From: UBA9715 sp045614225
Lineage (GTDB): Bacteria; Actinomycetota; Coriobacteriia; Coriobacteriales; Eggerthellaceae
Assembly (NCBI GenBank): GCA_045614225.1
Contig: JAZLCO010000127.1
Coordinates: 1 to 27,472 of the forward strand
Direction: 5' to 3'
Length of the DNA: 27,472 nucleotides
Shown: piece after piece, positions 22,200 through 27,472 of the stretch
Numbering within the stretch: the stretch's first letter is position 1
Layout: every line of letters starts with the position of its first letter
The notes under the pieces: generated by a model
Told to the model about the DNA's origin: nothing
What the model saw: the letters and a program-made list of their open reading frames with translations, nothing else
Database searches by the model: none
Program-made: the position numbers and the translations under genes

Positions 22200-22742
22200 A
22201 TGTCTCGTATCGGCAAAATGCCCATCACCGTTCCCGCTAGCGTCAACGTGACGATTGACGGCACAACGGTGACAACCAAGGGCCCCAAGGGCGAACTGAA
22301 CCGCACGTTCCGCCCCTATGTCACCATCTCTCAGGACGGCGACACCATCACTGTCGACCGCATCGATGATTCCCGCGAAGCCAAGGCCCAACACGGCCTG
22401 GTCCGCACCCTCATCGCCAACATGATCGAAGGCGTGGACAAGGGCTTCTCCAAGAAGCTGCAGCTCGTTGGCGTCGGCTACCGTGCCGCCGTCAAGGGCA
22501 AGGACCTCGAGATGCAGCTCGGTTACTCGCACCCGGTTATCGTGGCTGCCCCCGAGGGCATCACGTTCGAGTGCCCGACTCAGACCGAGATCGTCGTCTC
22601 CGGTGCTAACAAAGAGCAAGTTGGCCAGGTAGCTGCCGACATTCGCAAGTGGCGTAAGCCCGAGCCTTACAAGGGCAAGGGTATCCGCTACGAGGGCGAA
22701 TACATCCGTCGTAAGCTCGGCAAGGCTGCCAAGAGCGACTAA
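22200..22742 (+). CDS. rplF: 50S ribosomal protein L6
   Basis: L6 (180 residues) is a two-domain protein near the sarcin-ricin loop and factor-binding site. MSRIGKMPITVPASVNVTID is the usual start. VGVGYRAAVKGKDLEMQLGY and the C-terminal KGKGIRYEGEYIRRKLGKAAK are conserved. It lies 17 bases after rpsH. Confidence 0.98.
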   Translation: MSRIGKMPITVPASVNVTIDGTTVTTKGPKGELNRTFRPYVTISQDGDTITVDRIDDSREAKAQHGLVRTLIANMIEGVDKGFSKKLQLVGVGYRAAVKGKDLEMQLGYSHPVIVAAPEGITFECPTQTEIVVSGANKEQVGQVAADIRKWRKPEPYKGKGIRYEGEYIRRKLGKAAKSD

Positions 22743-22771
22743 TCAGCCAGACAGATTGAAGGGATTCATCT

Positions 22772-23146
22772 ATGAAGACTCAAAATGCGAAAAAGAGGGA
22801 GACCGGTCTGGCGCGTCGCCATCGTCGTGTACGCGGCAAGATTTCCGGTACCGCTGCTCGTCCCCGCATGTGCGTGACCCGCAGCAACAACAACATCTAC
22901 GTCCAGGTCATCGACGACGTGGCGCACAAGACCATCGTCGGTGCTTCCACGCTTGGCCCCGAGTTCAAGGCAACGGGCAAGAAGAGCAGCACGGTCGAGG
23001 GCGCTAGCGCTATCGGCGAGATCATCGGCAAGAAGGCAATCGAAGCAGGCATCACCGAGGTCGTGTTCGACCGTGGTGGTCACCTGTATCACGGGCGCGT
23101 CAAGGCTGTCGCTGAGGCTGCCCGCGAAGCCGGACTGAAGTTCTAG
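22772..23146 (+). CDS. rplR: 50S ribosomal protein L18
   Basis: L18 (124 residues) binds 5S rRNA with L5. A basic N-terminal part (RRHRRVRGKISGTAARPRM) precedes RSNNNIYVQVIDD and the C-terminal FDRGGHLYHGRVKAVAEAAR. The ATG is in a short spacer after rplF with GAAGGGA upstream. Confidence 0.97.
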   Translation: MKTQNAKKRETGLARRHRRVRGKISGTAARPRMCVTRSNNNIYVQVIDDVAHKTIVGASTLGPEFKATGKKSSTVEGASAIGEIIGKKAIEAGITEVVFDRGGHLYHGRVKAVAEAAREAGLKF

Positions 23147-23159
23147 AAGGGAAGTACAC

Positions 23160-23711
23160 ATGGCTCGTAAAACGCAACAGCAGGAAGCCGGAGTACCCGA
23201 GCTTCAGGAGCGCGTCGTTTCGATCAAGCGCGTGGCCAAGACCGTCAAGGGCGGCCGCCGCATGCAGCTGACGGCGCTGGTCGTCGTGGGCGACGGCAAT
23301 GGCCGCGTCGGCGTTGGCCTCGGCAAGTCCAAGGAAGTCCCGACCGCCATTTCTAAGGGCGTCGAGGATGCTAAGAAGAACATGTTCAACGTGTCCCTCA
23401 CCCCCGAGGGCACCGTCCCGCACGAGATCGTCGGCGAGTACGGCGCAGGCCGCGTCCTCATTCGCCCGGCTGTCCGTGGTACCGGCGTCAAGGCCGGCGG
23501 CCCGGTCCGCGCGATCATGGAGCTTGCGGGTGTGACCGACGTCATCACCAAGTCGCTCGGCACCTCCAACGCCATGAACATCGTCAAGGCGACGGCTGAG
23601 GGTCTCAAGAACATGCAGAACCCCGAGGAAGTCGCTGAGCGCCGTGGCGTTTCGGTCGACTACATCTGGGGCCGCAAGGAGAAGGCCGCGAATGCTGAGG
23701 AGGCCGAATAA
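23160..23711 (+). CDS. rpsE: 30S ribosomal protein S5
   Basis: S5 (183 residues) affects decoding fidelity and mRNA unwinding. The sequence contains the dsRBD-like RVVSIKRVAKTVKGGRRMQL, VGVGLGKSKEVPTAISKGVE and GTGVKAGGPVRAIMELAGV. The loop around VAKTVKGGR is the spectinomycin-resistance site and shows no obvious resistance change. Its stop overlaps the rpmD start. Confidence 0.98.
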   Translation: MARKTQQQEAGVPELQERVVSIKRVAKTVKGGRRMQLTALVVVGDGNGRVGVGLGKSKEVPTAISKGVEDAKKNMFNVSLTPEGTVPHEIVGEYGAGRVLIRPAVRGTGVKAGGPVRAIMELAGVTDVITKSLGTSNAMNIVKATAEGLKNMQNPEEVAERRGVSVDYIWGRKEKAANAEEAE

Positions 23712-23899
23712 TGGCAGAGCAGAAGATGCTGCGTTTGACGCAGGTTAAGAGCCAGATCGGCCGCAAGTACGACCAGGACCAGACTCTGAAGTCCCTGGGC
23801 TTGGGCCGCATCGGCAAGACGCACGACATCGTTGACAACGAGTCCGTGCGCGGCATGATCTTCAAGGTCAAGCACCTCATCACCGTTGAGGAGCTCTAA
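23711..23899 (+). CDS. rpmD: 50S ribosomal protein L30
   Basis: L30 (62 residues) is a small 50S protein. MLRLTQVKSQIGRKYDQDQT and LKSLGLGRIGKTHDIVDN match the family. The ATG overlaps the rpsE stop by one base (TAATG), implying coupled translation. A palindrome, a possible promoter and a structured leader follow before rplO. Confidence 0.96.
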   Translation: MAEQKMLRLTQVKSQIGRKYDQDQTLKSLGLGRIGKTHDIVDNESVRGMIFKVKHLITVEEL

Positions 23900-23912
23900 A
23901 GATTTCGAGTAG

Positions 23913-23943
23913 CTAACCAAAAAGGGACAACCTTTTTGGTTAG
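23913..23943. repeat. REP-like palindrome, AACCAAAA family, copy 2
   Basis: CTAACCAAAAAGG (23913-23925) pairs perfectly with CCTTTTTGGTTAG (23931-23943) around GACAA. It is closely related to the hairpin at 11541-11569. It sits inside the ribosomal operon between rpmD and rplO, where it could reduce read-through. Confidence 0.7.
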
Positions 23944-24021
23944 TTCTCAATAGGGTATAATCCCGAACGTTGTTCAAGTTGGCTGGCGAGCGAGCTGCCA
24001 GCACGGGGCCAAAAGCCCCGT
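23933..24021 (+). promoter_or_regulatory. Internal promoter and hairpin leader before rplO
   Basis: A perfect TATAAT at 23956-23961 could start transcription near 23968; a weak -35 (TTTTTG, 23933-23938) lies 17 bases upstream within the palindrome arm. The following RNA would carry two stems: GCTGGC/GCCAGC (23982-24002) and ACGGGGC/GCCCCGT (24003-24021). No T-run follows, so they are not terminators. Confidence 0.5.
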
Positions 24022-24042
24022 ATAGCGAAAGGAAGTTTTGAA

Positions 24043-24492
24043 ATGGAATTGAAGGATCTCTATCCCGCACCTGGTTCGCATCATCGCAAGAAGCGCGTTG
24101 GTCGCGGTCCTGGCTCTGGCAAGGGCAAGACTGCGGGTCGTGGTGAGAACGGTCAGCTCTCCCGTTCCGGTGGCGGCAAGCGCGCCGGTTTCGAGGGTGG
24201 TCAGACTCCGCTCGCGCGTCGTCTGCCGAAGCTGCCTGGCTTCACCAACATCAATCGCGTCGAGTACGTGCCGGTCAACGTGAAGCTGCTCGAGGAGCGC
24301 TTCGAGGCTGGCGACGTCGTCGATCGCGACTCCCTCATCGAAAAGGGCATCATCAAGAACTACGAAGACCTCATCAAGGTTCTCGGCGACGGCGAGCTCA
24401 CCAAGGCCCTCACGGTCAAGGTTGACAAGGTTTCTGCTGGCGCGCAGGCCAAGATCGAGGCTGCTGGCGGAAAGGTTGAAGAGCCTTGCTAA
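24043..24492 (+). CDS. rplO: 50S ribosomal protein L15
   Basis: L15 (149 residues) is a late-binding 50S protein. The long basic Gly-rich N-terminus (LYPAPGSHHRKKRVGRGPGS, GKGKTAGRGENGQLSRSGGG) precedes the globular part with RRLPKLPGFTN. AAAGGAAG precedes the ATG. Its last codons overlap the secY start by 7 bases, so secY translation is probably coupled to it. The final residue is cysteine. Confidence 0.97.
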   Translation: MELKDLYPAPGSHHRKKRVGRGPGSGKGKTAGRGENGQLSRSGGGKRAGFEGGQTPLARRLPKLPGFTNINRVEYVPVNVKLLEERFEAGDVVDRDSLIEKGIIKNYEDLIKVLGDGELTKALTVKVDKVSAGAQAKIEAAGGKVEEPC

Positions 24493-25784
24493 GTTCAATT
24501 GTCGACGCATTCAAGGTACCTGAGCTCCGCAAGAAGATCTTGTTCACGCTCGCCATCTTGGCGTTGTATCGCTTGGGCGCTTACTTGCCGGTTCCGGGTA
24601 TTCCGTTCCACGAGTTCGCGACCACGTTCGTCGACCAGAACGCTGACAGCGTCGGTGGCGTGTCCATGACGATGCTCGACTTGTTCACGGGCGGCGCGTT
24701 GTCGAACTTCTCGGTGTTCTCGCTGGGCATCATGCCCTACATCACCGCATCGATCATCATGCAGCTGATGCAGGGTGTCATCCCGGCCGTTGGTCGTTGG
24801 GCCAAGGAAGGCGAGACGGGCCGTCGTCGCATCACCCAGATCACGCGTTACCTGACGCTGGTGCTGGGCCTGATCAACGCAATCGGCTACCTGCTGCTCT
24901 TCCAGTCCTCTGCGTACGGCGTTCAGTTCAGCAGCGAGGTTCCGTATGCGCTGACCTGCGTCGTCATCGTGTTCACGCTCGTCGCGGGCACTGCGTTCAT
25001 CATGTGGATGGGCGAGCTCATCACGCAGCGTGGTGTGGGCAATGGCATGTCGCTGATCATCTTCATCAGCATCGTGTCGCGCGTTCCCTCCGCGATCTTC
25101 AGCTCGGTCAACCTGCAGGCTGATCAGGGCATGGGCATCGCCATCACGATTCTGATTCTGCTCGTGGTGCTGGCATGCATCCCGGCGATCATCTACGTGG
25201 AGCGCGCTCAGCGCCGCATCCCGGTGAACTACGCCAAGCGCGTTCAGGGTCGTCGCATGATGGGTGGCCAGAACACCTACATCCCGCTGAAGGTCAACGC
25301 GGCAGGCGTTATCCCGATCATCTTCGCAAGCTGCCTGATTTACTTCCCGGCTCAGCTTGCGGCGCTGTTCAACGTCGGTTGGCTCTCTGCGTTTGCTGAT
25401 GCGGTTTCGTCTGGTTGGCTCAACTGGATTCTCACGGTTGCGTTGATCGTCTTCTTCGCGTACTTCTACACCTCGATGGTGTTCAATCCCGATGAGACGT
25501 CAGACAACATCCGCAAACAGGGCGGCTTCATCCCGGGCATTCGTCCGGGCAAGGCCACGGCCGACTACATCCGCACCGTGTTGCGCCGCATCACGTTGCC
25601 CGGTGGCTTGTTCATCGCCATCATCGCGGTCGTTCCGTCGATCCTGTTCTCCTTCACGGGCAACCAGCTTATCCAGGCGTTCGGTGGCACTTCGATCCTG
25701 ATTATGATCGGCGTTGCACTCGACACCATGACCAAGGTCGAAAGCCAGCTCAAGATGCACAACTACGACGGTTTCTTCAAGTAG
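24486..25784 (+). CDS. secY: Preprotein translocase subunit SecY
   Basis: SecY (432 residues) is the core of the SecYEG channel that exports unfolded proteins and inserts membrane proteins. The chosen TTG start overlaps rplO and gives MLSSIVDAFKVPELRKKILF, the normal N-terminus before the first membrane helix; no ATG or GTG fits. Ten membrane segments are visible, with LGIMPYITASIIMQLMQG and the cytoplasmic loops ERAQRRIPVNYAKRV and FNPDETSDNIRKQGGFIPGI conserved. In most bacteria adk, map and infA follow; here terminator-like hairpins end the operon. Confidence 0.98.
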   Translation: MLSSIVDAFKVPELRKKILFTLAILALYRLGAYLPVPGIPFHEFATTFVDQNADSVGGVSMTMLDLFTGGALSNFSVFSLGIMPYITASIIMQLMQGVIPAVGRWAKEGETGRRRITQITRYLTLVLGLINAIGYLLLFQSSAYGVQFSSEVPYALTCVVIVFTLVAGTAFIMWMGELITQRGVGNGMSLIIFISIVSRVPSAIFSSVNLQADQGMGIAITILILLVVLACIPAIIYVERAQRRIPVNYAKRVQGRRMMGGQNTYIPLKVNAAGVIPIIFASCLIYFPAQLAALFNVGWLSAFADAVSSGWLNWILTVALIVFFAYFYTSMVFNPDETSDNIRKQGGFIPGIRPGKATADYIRTVLRRITLPGGLFIAIIAVVPSILFSFTGNQLIQAFGGTSILIMIGVALDTMTKVESQLKMHNYDGFFK

Positions 25785-25796
25785 GAAACCTTACAG

Positions 25797-25843
25797 GTTG
25801 ATGTAGTTTCGCGGCCCGATGCTCTTTGCGTCGGGCCGCTTGT
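25797..25843 (+). terminator. Terminator after secY, copy 1 of a direct repeat
   Basis: GCGGCCCGA (from 25811) pairs with TCGGGCCGC (to about 25839), followed by TTGTTT. The whole segment, from GTTGATGTAGTTTCGC through the stem, recurs 86 bases downstream with three differences. Confidence 0.8.
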
Positions 25844-25872
25844 TTGCAACAGAGACCGGGTCTCTGTTGCAA
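25844..25872. promoter_or_regulatory. Perfect 29-bp palindrome between the duplicated terminators
   Basis: TTGCAACAGAGACC (25844-25857) is the exact reverse complement of GGTCTCTGTTGCAA (25859-25872) around a single G. The lack of a loop favours an operator or recombinase-type site over an RNA hairpin, although it could also fold in RNA. Its T-rich side adjoins the first terminator stem. Confidence 0.55.
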
Positions 25873-25882
25873 AAGAGATATC

Positions 25883-25936
25883 GTTGATGTAGTTTCGCAG
25901 CCCGATGCGCTTTGCGTCGGGCCGCTTCTTTTGCAA
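25883..25936 (+). terminator. Terminator, copy 2 of the direct repeat
   Basis: The segment repeats copy 1 from GTTGATGTAGTTTCGC onward. The outermost stem pair is weakened by one change (GCAGCCCGA against TCGGGCCGC), and CTTCTTTT follows. It stands just upstream of the M50 protease gene. Confidence 0.75.
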
Positions 25937-25953
25937 AAGGTATCATTAGGTAT

Positions 25954-26634
25954 ATGACAGGCATTTCAATTCCATACGTGATTTGCTCGATCCTCGCATT
26001 CGTGCCAGCCATCGTGCTGCACGAGATGGGGCATGCGCTGGCTGCCTACAAGCTGGGCGACCCCACGGCGAAGAGTCAGGGAAGGCTGTCGTTCAACCCG
26101 CTCAACCATATCGACCCGTTCGGCACGGTGATCATGCCGCTCATGCTCATGGCTATGAACATGCCGATTTTCGGTTATGCGAAGCCGGTGCCGTACAACC
26201 CGCGCTACTTCAAGGACCCGCGCAAGGGCGACCTCATCGTGGGGCTTGCAGGGCCGGCGGCGAATCTCCTGCAGGCGCTTTTGGGCATCGCAATCGCTTG
26301 GATCTGCTACCTGGCATTGCCGCTCGCGCAGATGGTGAACTCGAACGATTTCTTCCATTACCTGTTCTTGCTGTTCCTTCCGTACTACGTGCTTATCAAC
26401 TTGTTCCTGATGTTCTTCAACTTGCTTCCCATCCCACCGCTCGACGGCTCGTCGATCTTCGCGTTCTTCTGCCCCAAAAAGCATCTGCCGACCTATTACA
26501 AGATTCAGCAGTACGCGTTCCCGATTTTTCTCATCGTCGTGATTCTCGTTCCGCAGTTGTTCCATATCAATCCGATTGGCGCATACCTGAACGTCACAGC
26601 TTATAATCTGTTCAATCTTGCGTTCCCGTATTAG
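25954..26634 (+). CDS. M50-family (site-2 type) membrane metalloprotease
   Basis: The 226-residue integral membrane protein has the zinc motif HEMGHA (HExxH) in the first membrane helix (about residues 24-29). A second active-site region, NLLPIPPLDGSSIF, has the Asp that completes the zinc site. The remainder is hydrophobic, with about five to six membrane segments, and GLAGPAANLLQALLG is a further family motif. No PDZ domain is present, so it belongs to the small YwhC/Rv-type S2P group rather than RseP. ATG 25954 is chosen over a frame extending into the terminator. Only a weak TTAGG precedes it, and a TATCAT at 25941-25946 would place transcription almost at the ATG. It forms a two-gene unit with scpA, as in several Gram-positive bacteria. 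Confidence 0.88.
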   Translation: MTGISIPYVICSILAFVPAIVLHEMGHALAAYKLGDPTAKSQGRLSFNPLNHIDPFGTVIMPLMLMAMNMPIFGYAKPVPYNPRYFKDPRKGDLIVGLAGPAANLLQALLGIAIAWICYLALPLAQMVNSNDFFHYLFLLFLPYYVLINLFLMFFNLLPIPPLDGSSIFAFFCPKKHLPTYYKIQQYAFPIFLIVVILVPQLFHINPIGAYLNVTAYNLFNLAFPY

Positions 26635-26640
26635 GAAACC

Positions 26641-27432
26641 ATGTCGTATCACGTCAAAACAAACAACTTCGAAGGGCCTTTCGACATCCTGCTGTATCTG
26701 GTGAGCAGGCAGCGAGTCGACATCGGCACCATCGCGGTTGCTGAAATCGCCGATCAATACCTCGAGGAGATTGCGAAGCTCGAGAACCTCGATCTCGATG
26801 TGGCAAGCGATTTCCTGCTGGTGGCATCCACGCTGCTCGAGCTCAAGGCAGCAAGCCTTGTGCCACGTGATCGGGATGAAACGGACGAAGAGATTGCCGA
26901 TCTGGCGCCCAATGAGGCACGTGAACTGCTCGTCTCGCGGTTGCTCGAGTACAAGAAGTACAAGAACGCGGCAGCTATGCTTGACGCGCGCAGGAAGGCG
27001 CAGGAGCGGATGCATCCACGCCCGTTCGGGCCGGACGTCGAGTTCACGACGGCCATGCCTGATTTCTTGCAGGACGTCCCGCTCGAGTCGCTCGGCTACT
27101 TGGCGGCGGGAGCCTATGCGCGTCGCGAGGTCCTGTTGCTCGAAAGCGAGCACATCGCTGCGAAACCGATTCCGGTCGAGGTGCACATCAAGGCACTGCA
27201 TGCACGCATCAAGAATCGCAAGAACCTGCGCTTTTCGCAGCTTGTCAATGCCGAGACGCCCACGCCAATCGTCGTCGTAACGTTTTTGGCCGTTCTCGAG
27301 CTTTACAAGCGCGCAATGGTCGATCTCGAGCAGGACGAGCAGTTTGGCGATATCAGCATCAAATACATCGAAGGTTCCGGAGATCTCGTCTTCGATGACG
27401 AAGACTCCGTCGCCAACACGCAAGATGAGTGA
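26641..27432 (+). CDS. scpA: Segregation and condensation protein A
   Basis: ScpA (263 residues) is the kleisin subunit of the SMC-ScpAB condensin, which organises and separates newly copied chromosomes. The N-terminal pattern NNFEGPFDILLYLVSRQRVD, then ASDFLLVASTLLELKAASLV, is diagnostic. The C-terminal winged-helix part has VVVTFLAVLELYKRAMVDLEQ, and the protein ends with an acidic tail. It begins 6 bases after the M50 protease stop, so the two are co-transcribed. scpB is expected just beyond the window. Confidence 0.95.
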   Translation: MSYHVKTNNFEGPFDILLYLVSRQRVDIGTIAVAEIADQYLEEIAKLENLDLDVASDFLLVASTLLELKAASLVPRDRDETDEEIADLAPNEARELLVSRLLEYKKYKNAAAMLDARRKAQERMHPRPFGPDVEFTTAMPDFLQDVPLESLGYLAAGAYARREVLLLESEHIAAKPIPVEVHIKALHARIKNRKNLRFSQLVNAETPTPIVVVTFLAVLELYKRAMVDLEQDEQFGDISIKYIEGSGDLVFDDEDSVANTQDE

Positions 27433-27472
27433 GTCGGTGCCCTGGCCCCTGACTCATTGTGCACAATGAGTC
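27429..27472. repeat. Palindromic repeat at the window edge
   Basis: GACTCATTGTG (27451-27461) is the exact reverse complement of CACAATGAGTC (27462-27472), a perfect 22-bp palindrome. A TGAGTC near 27429 can also pair with the same GACTCA, giving alternative stems. TGACTCATT is shared with the palindrome at 2523-2555. The element may continue beyond the window. Confidence 0.6.

Overview
The window is a GC-rich, almost entirely plus-strand segment from a bacterial chromosome. The best guess is Coriobacteriia (Actinomycetota, Eggerthellaceae-like). This rests on the high-GC codon use, the zinc-binding short S14, the TTG-started secY overlapping rplO, and palindromic intergenic repeats that I associate from memory with that group. 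No search was possible, so the genus is not assigned.

Layout: (1) 1-1775: 3' end of a family II (Mn-dependent) inorganic pyrophosphatase with its terminator, then a secreted lipoprotein with four PASTA repeats. (2) 1776-7190: a str/S10-type operon rpsL-rpsG-fusA-rpsJ-rplC-rplD-rplW, with no tuf, ended by a strong UUCG-loop terminator. (3) 7190-8010: a gene-poor stretch with an unusual array of CCATGG-centred repeats. (4) 8011-16480: non-ribosomal genes: a URO-D/MtaA-like protein without the expected zinc ligands, an XpaC-like/TelA-like pair, an ABC ATPase plus FtsX-type permease, and a trigger-factor-like chaperone. (5) 16483-16634: a 152-bp nested inverted repeat. (6) 16684-25784: the rest of the S10 and spc gene set from its own promoter: rplB-rpsS-rplV-rpsC-rplP-rpmC-rpsQ-rplN-rplX-rplE-rpsZ-rpsH-rplF-rplR-rpsE-rpmD-rplO-secY. 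(7) 25790-27472: duplicated terminators flanking a perfect 29-bp palindrome, then an M50-family membrane protease and scpA, with a palindrome at the window edge.

How the parts fit: the core is the universal ribosomal-protein/translocon superoperon, but it is cut between rplW (L23) and rplB (L2), which are normally adjacent. About 9.8 kb of other genes with their own terminators lies between them, and the downstream half has acquired its own consensus promoter. Both ribosomal promoter regions carry the same 15-base motif, which suggests shared control of the two halves. The superoperon also lacks tuf after fusA and adk/map/infA after secY.

The least explained parts are the CCATGG repeat array (spacings close to whole helical turns), the 152-bp nested inverted repeat, the shared ribosomal upstream motif, and two families of dispersed palindromes. 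The two most unusual proteins are the URO-D-like protein without zinc ligands and the trigger-factor-like protein without the ribosome-docking signature.
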